Source of the DNA: Glaciimonas sp. PAMC28666
GTDB taxonomy: Bacteria; Pseudomonadota; Gammaproteobacteria; Burkholderiales; Burkholderiaceae_D
Assembly: GCF_016917355.1 (NCBI RefSeq)
Contig: NZ_CP070304.1
Span: 3,472,001-3,536,000, forward strand
Direction: 5' to 3'
Length of the DNA: 64,000 nt
Shown here one piece after another: positions 24,708 to 33,897 of the stretch (position 1 is the stretch's first letter; the number at the start of each line of letters is the position of its first letter). The notes beneath the pieces are model-generated. The model saw only the letters and a list, made by a program, of their open reading frames with translations, was not told the origin of the DNA and ran no database searches. Made by a program: the position numbers and the translations under genes.

Positions 24708-24723
24708 AACTCACTCTCGTTTG

Positions 24724-24748
24724 TAAAGTTTTACATCGTTCGTTCGTC
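24724..24748 (+). promoter_or_regulatory. PvdS/OrbS-type ECF sigma promoter for the monooxygenase gene
   Basis: TAAA at 24724-24727 and CGTC at 24745-24748 are separated by exactly 17 bp, the same arrangement as at 7525-7549. It lies 61 to 67 bp before the monooxygenase start. The TonB receptor downstream has no such site and may be transcribed from here. Confidence 0.7.
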
Positions 24749-24815
24749 TAGTTGTTATCGGGGATGAACGCGCAACAGTATTCATCCTTCTCCCATTTTC
24801 GGTAAGAGGATGAAT

Positions 24816-26189
24816 ATGCGTATTTCCGCCATTGAGCACGACTTTATCGGCGTCGGCTTCGGCCCTTCAAACCTGGCGATCGCAGTCGCTATGGAAGGAC
24901 AAATTCAACTTGGCAAGAGGGCCCTCGATTATTGTTGTATCGAGAAAAAGCCTGCGTTTGTCTGGCATGGCAGCATGCTGCTGGAAGGTAGCGATATGCA
25001 GATTTCCTTTCTCAAGGATCTTGCGACCTTACGCGATCCTACCAGTCATTTTACGTTCATCAATTACCTGCATGAGAAGGGCCGCCTGCGGGAGTTTATC
25101 AATCTCAAAAGTTTTTTTCCTTCGCGCATCGAATACAACGATTACTTGCATTGGGCGGCGAGTCATTTCGATCATCGCTGTCGTTATGGTGAAGAGGTGG
25201 TGGAGGTTGAACCCATGAAGGAAGACGGCCAGGTGACTCGGCTGCAAGTGCATTCGGTTGATGCCAGCGGCCGTGCGCATGCACGGCTGACGCGGAATCT
25301 GGTGTTTGGCATCGGCGGCGTACCCAACATTCCGCTGGTTTTTGAAGCGGTGCGTGATGATCGTGTATTTCACGCGGCGTATTACCTTGAGCGGATCGAA
25401 GCATTGGTGCGGCGCAAAGCCACGCCGCGCCGGATTGCGGTGATTGGCGGAGGCCAAAGCGGAGCCGAAATATTCATGGATCTGGTGTCGCGTTTCGGCG
25501 ATGCCGAGGTGACATTGATAACGCGGGGTGAGGCGTTGATGCCTTCAGACGATAGCCCTTTTGTAAATGAAATTTTTAGTCCGCAATTCACCGATCTTAT
25601 CTATCACCAGTCGCAGGAGTTACGCCGCGCCACGCTTGAAAAATTCCGCAGCACGAACTATTCGGTGGTCGATCTCGATCTGATCGAGCGCATTTATATG
25701 CTGCTCTATCAGCAGCAGGTTAGTGGAAATCAGCAGCATGCGCTGCTGTCAGGCCGCGACGTGATTGAGGTGCGGGTCGGCAGCGATGGGGTGGAACTGG
25801 CACTCTGCAAGCGCGAGAGCGGTGAGATCACGCCTGTTAGTTTTGATGCAGTCGTGATGGCAACCGGTTATCGGCGTGACGATCACAAGCGGCTTTTGGG
25901 TGGGATGGAAGATTACATCGAAGGCTACGAAGTGGAACGCGACTATCGCCTTAAGACCAGCCCGGACTTTTCACCCAAAATTTATCTACAAGGGTGTTGT
26001 GAAGATAGTCACGGTTTAAGCGATACGTTGTTGTCGGTACTGGCGGTGCGGTCTGTGGAAATTCTGGATTCGATTTTAGATGATAAAGCGTTACTAACCA
26101 AACAAAATAAATTCGGTAAGCAGGATGCCGGTAACCAGCGTTGCTGTCCGGTAGAAAAGTTAAGTCCCGCCTTTCGGGTCGCGATTTAA
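24816..26189 (+). CDS. pvdA: L-ornithine N5-monooxygenase
   Basis: This flavin-dependent N-hydroxylating monooxygenase converts L-ornithine to N5-hydroxyornithine with NADPH and oxygen, the committed step of hydroxamate siderophores. The visible motifs are the FAD-binding GVGFGPSNLA near the N-terminus, the NADPH-binding GGGQSGAEIF in the middle and ATGY near residue 350. The stretch KDLATLRDPTSHFTFINYLHE is characteristic of the SidA/PvdA/IucD family. The length of 457 residues is normal. AAGAGG ends directly at the first ATG (24810) but is six bases before the second, so I choose 24816. The gene follows the acyltransferase after a 100-bp gap with its own sigma-type promoter. It should supply hydroxyornithine to the two modules that share one adenylation code. 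Confidence 0.95.
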   Translation: MRISAIEHDFIGVGFGPSNLAIAVAMEGQIQLGKRALDYCCIEKKPAFVWHGSMLLEGSDMQISFLKDLATLRDPTSHFTFINYLHEKGRLREFINLKSFFPSRIEYNDYLHWAASHFDHRCRYGEEVVEVEPMKEDGQVTRLQVHSVDASGRAHARLTRNLVFGIGGVPNIPLVFEAVRDDRVFHAAYYLERIEALVRRKATPRRIAVIGGGQSGAEIFMDLVSRFGDAEVTLITRGEALMPSDDSPFVNEIFSPQFTDLIYHQSQELRRATLEKFRSTNYSVVDLDLIERIYMLLYQQQVSGNQQHALLSGRDVIEVRVGSDGVELALCKRESGEITPVSFDAVVMATGYRRDDHKRLLGGMEDYIEGYEVERDYRLKTSPDFSPKIYLQGCCEDSHGLSDTLLSVLAVRSVEILDSILDDKALLTKQNKFGKQDAGNQRCCPVEKLSPAFRVAI

Positions 26190-26285
26190 GCCAGTGTGAA
26201 GGATTGGGAGATTCTTCGGATTGGTAGGTTGTTTTTCATGTCGCCGTTTGGCGTAATTTTAGTTTGATCCAGGGGAGTCGAAAGT

Positions 26286-28487
26286 ATGCAGAAAAAATGT
26301 AGTCGCAATGGTCGCTGTAACGATGCTGTAATGTGTAATCGCAATCCTGGCAACAGACTTGGTAGAAAACTGCGTGGTAAATTGGGCTCTGGTTTTATCG
26401 GTGAAAGCCTGCGCCTGACACCGCTTGCAATCGCGTTGCTGACGTGGTCGGCTCACTCTTACGCGGAAACAGAAATGCCCACCGTCAATGTCACCGCGCA
26501 GCAAGGTGATGAGAGTGCGCTATCCAGTTATCGCGCTTATATCGGAAGCAGTGGGGCTTTGGGTACCAAAGAATTACTCGATACGCCGTTTTCGGTAAGT
26601 GTCGCCACCAAAGAGTACATTGCCAATCAACAGGCCACCACAATTGCTGAAGCGTTCAAAGGCGATGCTGCGGTCACCGCACTGAGCAACAATATAGGGG
26701 GCGAAAATTCGCAAATTGCGATTCGGGGCCTGGCGCTCGATACCTTGAACGGATATAAAATCGATGGACTTAATACGGTCCTGTGGCAAGCAGATTTGCC
26801 ATTGGAGCATTTTGAGCAGATTGAGATATTGAAAGGTTTGTCCGGCTTTATGTACGGCTTCAGTTCGCCGGGGGGCATTGCCAATTACCAGACCAAGCGC
26901 GCCACCCAGGAACCGGTGTCGATGGTGTCGGTCGGCTACGGCACCCAATCGCAATTTAAGGCGCAGGCTGATATTGGCCGCCGATTTGGTGACAATGATC
27001 GCTACGGATTACGGGTCAACGCGGTGCACGAAGGCGGCACGACGTATCTGGATGCGCCGATCAAACGGGATTCCGTATCGGCGGCGTTTGACGTGCGTCT
27101 TGCTCCCGGTCTGGTGTGGACTTTGGACGGGTTGTATCAAAAACGTAAAGTCAACGGATCACTGTTTGCGTTGACCCTGGCTGACGGTGTGGCATTGCCC
27201 GGTCCGGTTGATGGAAGTCAACGTCTCAGCCAGGATTTTACCTATCACGAGACCACTATCGCCGCTGTGGGGACGGAGTTGCGCTGGAATATTGCAGGAA
27301 GTTGGGATATGCGTCTGGGCTATCGCAGCATGCGTCAGACCCGTACCAACTATGACAGCTTCCTGACGGTGACCGATAATGCAGGAAATTACAACGAAGA
27401 CTTGTATCGCTGGTATAGCAAACAGAATAGCGACTCGGCCAACTTGTTGTTTTCCGGTCAGATTCAGACCGGGTCCATTAGCCATGATGTGACTTTTGGT
27501 ACAGATATGCAGCGGGCTGAACGCATCAACGGAAATTTCGGTGACGACTTCCTCGGTGTCGGCAATTTGTCCCGCGACACCACGTTTGCCAATCCTGGAC
27601 TTCCGGTCGATCAGGCGTTGTTCAAGGCCTCCGATACGCGCAATATTGGGGTGTTTGCGAGTGATACGATTCATTGGAACTCGCAATGGAGTTCGATCAT
27701 TGGACTGCGGCACAGTAATTATACGCAGCACTCGTATAACCTGGATGGTTCCACTTCAGACACTTATACCAAAACGGCATTATCGCCGACGTTGGCGATG
27801 ATCTGGAAACCGGCTGCCTCGGTTTCGTATTACGTCAGTTACGTTGAATCGTTGGAGCAGGGCGGCTCCGCTCCTCTGAGCACGGTGAATTACGGTACGA
27901 CATTTGGACCGCTCAAGAGTAAGCAATATGAGGCCGGCGTTAAAAAAGAGGGAAGAGGATGGTCTGCGGAAGCGGCCTTATTCCGTATTGAGCGCGGGCT
28001 GGAGTTCACCAATAGTGCCAACGTCTACATTCAGGAAGGAGCCCTTAGTTATCAGGGTCTCGACGTCGCGGGACGCATGGAGTTGGGCCGCGACTGGGGT
28101 TTGATGGCGAGTGCAGTATTGATGAATAGTAGCAATAAGAGCGACGATCCAAGCGTTGACGGCAAGCGTGCCAGTAATGTCGCCAACTTTACGGCTGCGT
28201 TGCAAGCCGAATATAAAGTGCCGACGTTAACCGGCCTGACATTTTCCGGTGGAACCCGTTATGTCGGAAAACAGGCGTTGGAAAGCGACAATGCGCACAT
28301 CATCGGGAGTTATCAACTGTACGATATTGGGGCAAGATATAAGGCGAAAGTTGGCGGGAAGGATGTGATTTTCCGCGCTAATCTGGACAACCTGACCAAT
28401 GAGAAATATTGGTTGGGCAGCTGGAATGGCTTCCTTATTCAGGGTGCGCCGCGCACCCTGCGAGCTAGCGCAGAATTCAATTTCTGA
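26286..28487 (+). CDS. TonB-dependent ferric-siderophore receptor
   Basis: The 733-residue protein is an outer-membrane siderophore receptor of the FpvA/OrbA class. It has a long signal region (about 60 residues, basic then hydrophobic, ending near SYA), a TonB-box-like PTVNVTA, and a plug domain (about residues 80-210) with DTPFSVSV, the IRGLALD segment and GGIANYQTKR. A 22-strand barrel follows, ending in LRASAEFNF with the usual terminal phenylalanine. There is no N-terminal signalling domain, so it does not itself drive a cell-surface sigma cascade. AGGGGAG lies eight bases before the ATG. It lies 96 bp after the monooxygenase gene and ends in a strong terminator, so it closes the operon. 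It is expected to import the iron-loaded product. Confidence 0.93.
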   Translation: MQKKCSRNGRCNDAVMCNRNPGNRLGRKLRGKLGSGFIGESLRLTPLAIALLTWSAHSYAETEMPTVNVTAQQGDESALSSYRAYIGSSGALGTKELLDTPFSVSVATKEYIANQQATTIAEAFKGDAAVTALSNNIGGENSQIAIRGLALDTLNGYKIDGLNTVLWQADLPLEHFEQIEILKGLSGFMYGFSSPGGIANYQTKRATQEPVSMVSVGYGTQSQFKAQADIGRRFGDNDRYGLRVNAVHEGGTTYLDAPIKRDSVSAAFDVRLAPGLVWTLDGLYQKRKVNGSLFALTLADGVALPGPVDGSQRLSQDFTYHETTIAAVGTELRWNIAGSWDMRLGYRSMRQTRTNYDSFLTVTDNAGNYNEDLYRWYSKQNSDSANLLFSGQIQTGSISHDVTFGTDMQRAERINGNFGDDFLGVGNLSRDTTFANPGLPVDQALFKASDTRNIGVFASDTIHWNSQWSSIIGLRHSNYTQHSYNLDGSTSDTYTKTALSPTLAMIWKPAASVSYYVSYVESLEQGGSAPLSTVNYGTTFGPLKSKQYEAGVKKEGRGWSAEAALFRIERGLEFTNSANVYIQEGALSYQGLDVAGRMELGRDWGLMASAVLMNSSNKSDDPSVDGKRASNVANFTAALQAEYKVPTLTGLTFSGGTRYVGKQALESDNAHIIGSYQLYDIGARYKAKVGGKDVIFRANLDNLTNEKYWLGSWNGFLIQGAPRTLRASAEFNF

Positions 28488-28501
28488 TCTGAAACAAGCA
28501 T

Positions 28502-28556
28502 AAAAATAGCGATGCTTTACATTGAAGGTGAAATGTTAAAGCGTCGCTATTTTTTT
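28502..28556. terminator. Strong bidirectional terminator after the receptor gene
   Basis: A long near-perfect stem (about 18 bp, one mismatch and one bulge) with an eight-base loop is preceded by five A residues and followed by seven T residues. It separates the plus-strand receptor gene from the minus-strand LysR gene and can serve both. Confidence 0.85.
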
Positions 28557-28578
28557 ATGTGGAGCGGCCTGGTCCGGC

Positions 28579-29517
28579 TCAACCATCAACCTTTTCTAGC
28601 TTACCCACCATACGGTCCGCGGCATCGATTTCCGCGAACAGGTCTGTCACAAAATTAACAAACACCCGTACCTTGACCGAAAGCTGATGGCTGTGGTGAT
28701 ACACCACCGAGACCGGTGGCCCGGTAGTGCTCCAGTCTGTCAAAATGGGAGTTAACGTCCCGCTTTTTATCTGGGGATTAAGAGATAGTGACAGCAACTG
28801 AATAATGCCCGCACCACTGGTTGCAGCGTGGATTAGGGATTCGGCGTGATTGATCGCAATGCTGGTCTGCGGGTTCGATTCGACGGTTTGCTTACCTTTG
28901 CTAAAGGTCCATGGAACGTTGAGACCGGTATTCGGATGAATAAAAGCCAGACAATTGAATCGCGCCAGATCGTGCGGAGAATCGGGCACGCCATGCCGTG
29001 AAAGGTATTCCGGCGACGCGCAGCACAGATTTTTGGTTTGATAGATTCGTCTCGCTACCATACTGGAATCTTTCAGTTCTCCGATCCGCATCCAGACATC
29101 GCCACGCCCCTCCACCATATCGACCATGCGATCGCTGACGTTCATGCGCACCGTTAAATCCGGGTAAAGCGCGGTAAAACGCGATAGCGCCGGTGCCAGA
29201 TAAATGCGACTAATCACAGTCGGCACGTCAATTCGCAGCACGCCCTGTGGCGTTGCGCGCGAACCTTGGAGTGCATCTTCCAGCTCCATCATGTCGCCTA
29301 ATAATCGTTGCGCGCTTTGATAACAACGATGGCCGTCGTCAGTCAGTGATAGTTTACGGGTGGTCCGATTTAGCAGGCGCACGCCAAAATGACGCTCAAG
29401 ATTAGCGATATGATTGGTGATTGAACCGTTTGAGAGTTCCAGCTGCTGCGCTGCACGGCTGAAACTGTTCAGCTCAACCACTTGGCAAAATATTCGCAAT
29501 GATTCCAGTCGATCCAT
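28579..29517 (-). CDS. LysR-family regulator of the homogentisate operon
   Basis: The 312-residue protein is a standard LysR regulator: an N-terminal winged helix-turn-helix (MDRLESLRIFCQVVELNSFSRAAQQL, then NHIANLERHFGVRLLNRTTRKLSLTDDG) and a C-terminal effector-binding domain. The RLLNRTTR style is that of the DsdC/CrgA-type subgroup. It is divergently transcribed from the aromatic-acid transporter, hmgA and fumarylacetoacetase genes and is separated from them by 140 bp. That interval holds an AT-rich palindrome suited to LysR binding, so control of that operon is the simplest reading. The inducer, perhaps homogentisate or a relative, is unknown. Confidence 0.88.
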   Translation of the reverse strand: MDRLESLRIFCQVVELNSFSRAAQQLELSNGSITNHIANLERHFGVRLLNRTTRKLSLTDDGHRCYQSAQRLLGDMMELEDALQGSRATPQGVLRIDVPTVISRIYLAPALSRFTALYPDLTVRMNVSDRMVDMVEGRGDVWMRIGELKDSSMVARRIYQTKNLCCASPEYLSRHGVPDSPHDLARFNCLAFIHPNTGLNVPWTFSKGKQTVESNPQTSIAINHAESLIHAATSGAGIIQLLSLSLNPQIKSGTLTPILTDWSTTGPPVSVVYHHSHQLSVKVRVFVNFVTDLFAEIDAADRMVGKLEKVDG

Positions 29518-29539
29518 GGGATTCCCCCAATTGTTTAGT

Positions 29540-29556
29540 AATCATAAAAAATGATT
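29540..29556. promoter_or_regulatory. Candidate LysR-binding palindrome
   Basis: A perfect inverted repeat AATCAT-N5-ATGATT lies in the 140-bp interval between the divergent LysR and MFS genes. It contains the T-N11-A form expected of LysR sites and sits in a very AT-rich stretch. Confidence 0.5.
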
Positions 29557-29657
29557 TTAATTATTAGCTATTATTTTGTAAATGAAAAATGTGCATAATG
29601 CGTATAGGTCGGGCGCGAATGATCCGACAGACAACTATTAACGCGGAGACTAAATAA

Positions 29658-31079
29658 ATGACAATTTCCTCAACGGTGCCCGACGGCGGCTTTCGCCAGA
29701 TCGACATTCCCGCCCTTATCGACCGCAGCAAAATCGGCTTTTCGCAAACCATCATGCTGGTTTTATGCGGTTTATGTCTGATCGTCGACGGTTTTGATGT
29801 GCAGGCGATGGGATATGTGGCACCGGCGATTATCCAGGATTGGGGCATCGCCAAGTCGCATCTGGGGCCGGTTTTCGGTGCCGGTTTGTTCGGTATGCTG
29901 GTCGGTTCGTTGATGTTTAGCATGTTGGCGGACCGCATCGGCAGGCGCCCGGTCTTGATTGCTGCGACGTTATTTTTCGCAGTTTGCATGTTAGTGACGC
30001 CGATGGCGACTTCCTTGGGGGAACTGGAAATCATCCGCTTTATTACCGGCTTGGGGCTGGGAGCAATTATGCCGAACGCGATGGCGTTGGCGGGCGAATA
30101 TAGCCCGGTACGCAAACGCGTGACCTTGATGATGTTGGTGTCCTGCGGCTTTACGCTAGGCGCGGTGCTGGGCGGGCTGCTGTCTGCCTACCTGATTCCG
30201 CGCTTTGGATGGCAATCGGTCTTCCATGTCGGCGGCGTTGTGCCGCTCGTTATAGGGGCATTGATGATTTTTTTACTACCTGAGTCGATGCAGTTTCTGG
30301 TCTTGCGTGGCAAGAAACTCGATCAGGTTGGTAAGTGGTTACGTCGGATTGATCCGAATGTTGTGATTGATGCTCAAACGCGCTATGTTGTGAATGAAAA
30401 GGCAGGGAAGGGCGCGCCGATGTTGCAGCTTTTTCAGGAAGGCCGCGCCAAGGTCACAATCCTGCTATGGGTGATCAATTTCATGAATCTCGTGAATCTG
30501 TATTTTCTGTCTAACTGGTTGCCCACCATCGCCAAGGATGCCGGACTTTCCACTGCGAACGCGGTATTGGCTGGCACCGCTTTGCAAATCGGCGGCACAT
30601 TTGGAACGCTCATCATGGGGCAACTCATAGATCGCTCCAGTTTCCGTCGCGTACTGATTCCGGTGTTTGTTGTGGCGGGGTTCGCGGTCGCGTTGATCGG
30701 GCGTCCCGAGGCATCGCTGGTGTTTTTGTTTGGAAGTATTTTTGTCGCAGGTTTTTGTATCGTTGGCGGTCAGCCCGCGGTGAATGCGCTGGCTGGTACC
30801 TATTACCCGACCACGTTGCGCTCGACCGGCATCGGCTGGAGTCTGGGGATTGGGAGGATAGGCTCGATTGTCGGTCCGGTCCTGGGCGGTGAATTGATCC
30901 GCCTGAACTGGCCGAACAGCACGATTTTTATCGTATTGGCGGTGCCAGCGCTGGTATCGGCGTTGATGCTGATCCTGATGGGAAACAGTGCGCTTCGCAA
31001 ATCTACCGTTGCTAGTTCCATTACTACAACCAGTGCGAATGAGGGCCAATCAACCCTGATCGTCCAGAATAAATTGTGA
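29658..31079 (+). CDS. MFS aromatic-acid:H+ symporter (AAHS/PcaK-like)
   Basis: The 473-residue protein has twelve predicted membrane segments. It carries the AAHS-family marks: [15 protein letters not shown] in helix 1, the loop 2-3 motif [22 protein letters not shown] and a second related motif around [14 protein letters not shown]. This family imports aromatic acids such as 4-hydroxybenzoate, gallate or vanillate by proton symport across the inner membrane. Its stop overlaps the ribosome-binding site of hmgA, so the two are co-transcribed. The cargo is then likely homogentisate or a precursor such as a hydroxyphenylacetate or hydroxyphenylpyruvate. GGAG lies nine bases before the ATG. The family is certain and the cargo inferred. 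Confidence 0.87.
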   Translation: MTISSTVPDGGFRQIDIPALIDRSKIGFSQTIMLVLCGLCLIVDGFDVQAMGYVAPAIIQDWGIAKSHLGPVFGAGLFGMLVGSLMFSMLADRIGRRPVLIAATLFFAVCMLVTPMATSLGELEIIRFITGLGLGAIMPNAMALAGEYSPVRKRVTLMMLVSCGFTLGAVLGGLLSAYLIPRFGWQSVFHVGGVVPLVIGALMIFLLPESMQFLVLRGKKLDQVGKWLRRIDPNVVIDAQTRYVVNEKAGKGAPMLQLFQEGRAKVTILLWVINFMNLVNLYFLSNWLPTIAKDAGLSTANAVLAGTALQIGGTFGTLIMGQLIDRSSFRRVLIPVFVVAGFAVALIGRPEASLVFLFGSIFVAGFCIVGGQPAVNALAGTYYPTTLRSTGIGWSLGIGRIGSIVGPVLGGELIRLNWPNSTIFIVLAVPALVSALMLILMGNSALRKSTVASSITTTSANEGQSTLIVQNKL

Positions 31080-31087
31080 GGAATCTA

Positions 31088-32449
31088 ATGACTGCATCCA
31101 TGCCTGAACCTTCGCACACGATAAACCTCCAGAAACAAGCCGGTGATTCTGGTCGGCTTCAGTATCAATCCGGCTTTGGTAATGACTTCGCCACCGAGGC
31201 GTTACCGGGCGCCTTGCCTGTCAGCCAAAATTCCCCACAAAAAGTAGCGTATGGTTTATATGCAGAGCAATTATCCGGTACCGCATTTACGGCACCGCGC
31301 GCCCATAACCGGCGTTCATGGCTCTATCGCATCAGACCCGGGGCGATGCATCATGCTTTCGCACCGCTCGATCATCCATTGCTGCGTAGTGGACCTTTTA
31401 ATCAGGTTGCGGCGTCTCCCAACCAGTTGCGCTGGGACCCGCTACCATTGTTATCCTCAGACCAGCCTACCGACTTCGTTGATGGTTTGGTGACGATTGC
31501 TGGCAACGGCGACGCGGCCATGCAAGCCGGTCTGGGAATTCATTTGTATGCAGCGAATCGTTCGATGGATGATCGTTTCTTTTACGATGCGGATGGCGAA
31601 CTATTGATTGTTCCGCAGCATGGGCGCTTGCTGGCGCACACTGAAATGGGAATGCTCGATGTCAGCCCCGGTGAGATTCTGGTGATTCCACGCGGGGTCC
31701 GCTTTCGTATGACGTTGCCGGACGGTGAAGCCCGCGGTTATGTCTGTGAAAATTATGGCGCGCAATTCGAATTGCCGGAACTGGGGCCGATTGGCGCAAA
31801 CGGCTTAGCCAATACCCGCGACTTTCAGGCACCGGTGGCGGCCTACGAAGAGCGGGAGGGGGATTTTCAGTTGGTAGCAAAATTCGGTGGCCAGTTATGG
31901 TCGGCCGCGATAGGCCATTCACCGCTGGATGTGGTTGCGTGGCACGGTAATTACGCGCCATACAAGTATGATCTCAGTCGTTTCAATACCATCAATACGG
32001 TGAGTTTCGATCATCCGGACCCTTCCATTTTTACGGTACTGACTTCACCATCGGCTTTGGCTGGAACGGCGAATGTGGATTTTGTGATTTTTCCACCGCG
32101 CTGGATGGTGGCCGAAAACACCTTCCGTCCGCCTTGGTTTCATCGCAATGTGATGAGCGAATACATGGGGTTGGTCCACGGTGCCTATGATGCCAAGGCT
32201 GAGGGCTTTGCACCCGGCGGCGGCAGTTTGCACAATTGCATGAGCGGCCATGGGCCCGATGCGGTCACCTTTGAGAAAGCCAGCCACGCCGAGCTGACGC
32301 CGCATCGGATCGATAATACATTAGCGTTTATGTTTGAAAGCCGTTACGTGATTCACCCGACCCGCTTTGCGCTGGACACACCGCTTTTGCAGAAGGACTA
32401 TCTCGCTTGCTGGGATGGATTGAAAAAGAATTTCAATGGATGGCCTTGA
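31088..32449 (+). CDS. hmgA: Homogentisate 1,2-dioxygenase
   Basis: This enzyme opens the ring of homogentisate to maleylacetoacetate using Fe(II), the central step of tyrosine and phenylacetate-type catabolism. The protein shows the family's [19 protein letters not shown] start, [14 protein letters not shown], the cupin stretch [40 protein letters not shown] and [10 protein letters not shown]. The last two blocks hold the iron-binding histidines and glutamate. The frame is open from a GTG at 31076, but GAGGA at 31078-31082 is spaced for the ATG at 31088, giving 453 residues, a normal length. It is coupled to the transporter gene upstream and followed by a fumarylacetoacetase gene. Confidence 0.96.
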   Translation: MTASMPEPSHTINLQKQAGDSGRLQYQSGFGNDFATEALPGALPVSQNSPQKVAYGLYAEQLSGTAFTAPRAHNRRSWLYRIRPGAMHHAFAPLDHPLLRSGPFNQVAASPNQLRWDPLPLLSSDQPTDFVDGLVTIAGNGDAAMQAGLGIHLYAANRSMDDRFFYDADGELLIVPQHGRLLAHTEMGMLDVSPGEILVIPRGVRFRMTLPDGEARGYVCENYGAQFELPELGPIGANGLANTRDFQAPVAAYEEREGDFQLVAKFGGQLWSAAIGHSPLDVVAWHGNYAPYKYDLSRFNTINTVSFDHPDPSIFTVLTSPSALAGTANVDFVIFPPRWMVAENTFRPPWFHRNVMSEYMGLVHGAYDAKAEGFAPGGGSLHNCMSGHGPDAVTFEKASHAELTPHRIDNTLAFMFESRYVIHPTRFALDTPLLQKDYLACWDGLKKNFNGWP

Positions 32450-32558
32450 GTAATTTTTCCAATTTTCAGTTTCGATATTGCGACGATGACCATTGACGGT
32501 CAGGCAGAGCGCATCACGATTATAAATTGCACTTTTTTTCTGACAATGGAGTTCCTTC

Positions 32559-33836
32559 ATGCAACCAAACGACCCTACGCTGAAGTCTTTTATAGCGACC
32601 ACACCAGAATGTCACTTCCCTATCCAGAATTTGCCGTTTGGCGTCTTTAGCAATGGAGGCGATCCGACCTTACGAGTCGGGGTAGCCATTGGCGATCAAG
32701 TGCTGGATCTGGCGATATTGGCGGATGCCGATCTTCTGCCGCTACCCGCAGAGGTTTTTCGAAGCGGAAGCCTGAATCAATTCGTGGCGCTGGGACACGC
32801 GACCTGGCGCGCCACGCGTGAGTTAATCAGTCATTTGCTGCAGGACGACAATCCACTATTGCGCGATGACCCGCTGCTACGCGGCGCGGCGCTATTGCAG
32901 CAAGACCAGATTACCTGCCATTTGCCGATGGAAATTCCAGGTTACACCGATTTCTATTCATCGAAAGAGCACGCAACCAACGTCGGTTCGATGTTCCGCG
33001 ATCCGGAAAACGCGTTGCTGCCAAACTGGTTGCATATTCCGATCGGCTACAACGGCCGTGCCAGTTCCGTCGTCGTCAGCGGAACCGCGTTGCATCGCCC
33101 TAAAGGACAGTTGAAATTGCCTGATGCTGATGCGCCGATTTTTGCGCCGTCGCGCAAACTGGATTTCGAACTGGAAACCGGTTTCCTGATCGGTCAGGCA
33201 AATGCGTTGGGCGAGCCGATTGATATCGCAGTTGCAGAGCAGCATATTTTTGGGATGGTGTTACTTAACGACTGGAGTGCCCGTGACTTGCAGCAATGGG
33301 AATACGTGCCGCTCGGACCATTTAACAGCAAATCGTTCGGCACCTCGATCTCGCCTTGGGTGGTGACAATGGAGGCGCTGGAACCCTTTCGCGTCGCCAG
33401 TCCGGTGCAGCAGCCGACGCCGCTACCGTATCTGCAGCAAAGCACTGATAACGGCTATAACATCGCGTTGGAGGTGACGTTGAAACCGGCAGAAGATGAA
33501 GGTAGATCAGGTGAAGGACAAACAATTTGCAAAACTAATTTCAAAGCCATGTACTGGACTATGGCGCAGCAACTGGCACATCACACGGTATCAGGTTGTA
33601 ATACTAAAGTAGGCGACCTGATGGGCTCAGGAACGATCAGCGGCAGTACATCGGAAGCGTTCGGGAGTTTGCTGGAACTGACGCGGAATGGCCAGAAACC
33701 GTTGTCTCTGGCAAACGGCGTGCAGCGTGGGTTTATTCAGGACGGTGACGAAATTGCAATGACCGGATGGTGTCAGGGTGATGGTTATCGGGTCGGCTTT
33801 GGTAGTGTGACCGGCAAGATATTACCGGCGCGTTAA
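32559..33836 (+). CDS. fahA: Fumarylacetoacetase
   Basis: The 425-residue protein is a complete two-domain fumarylacetoacetase: an N-terminal SH3-like part beginning FPIQNLPFGVFS, then the catalytic part with DFYSSKEHATNVG, LDFELETGFLIG, LLNDWSARDLQQWEYVPLGPFNSKSF and GDLMGSGTISG. It hydrolyses fumarylacetoacetate to fumarate and acetoacetate, the last step of homogentisate breakdown, using a metal ion held by the acidic residues in these blocks. It follows hmgA after a gap of 109 bp on the same strand. The isomerase that should act between the two enzymes is not in the window. A short terminator-like hairpin follows. Confidence 0.96.
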   Translation: MQPNDPTLKSFIATTPECHFPIQNLPFGVFSNGGDPTLRVGVAIGDQVLDLAILADADLLPLPAEVFRSGSLNQFVALGHATWRATRELISHLLQDDNPLLRDDPLLRGAALLQQDQITCHLPMEIPGYTDFYSSKEHATNVGSMFRDPENALLPNWLHIPIGYNGRASSVVVSGTALHRPKGQLKLPDADAPIFAPSRKLDFELETGFLIGQANALGEPIDIAVAEQHIFGMVLLNDWSARDLQQWEYVPLGPFNSKSFGTSISPWVVTMEALEPFRVASPVQQPTPLPYLQQSTDNGYNIALEVTLKPAEDEGRSGEGQTICKTNFKAMYWTMAQQLAHHTVSGCNTKVGDLMGSGTISGSTSEAFGSLLELTRNGQKPLSLANGVQRGFIQDGDEIAMTGWCQGDGYRVGFGSVTGKILPAR

Positions 33837-33852
33837 GATAGTAGTCATGGCT

Positions 33853-33872
33853 GGGGCGCATGTTTGCGCCCC
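33853..33872. terminator. GC-rich hairpin between convergent genes
   Basis: A perfect 8-bp stem (GGGGCGCA / TGCGCCCC) with loop TGTT lies 17 bp after the fumarylacetoacetase stop and before the end of the oppositely oriented LpxO-like gene. The following T tract is short. Confidence 0.6.
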
Positions 33873-33897
33873 AATTTCGGTCCCCCGCGATAAGCGA

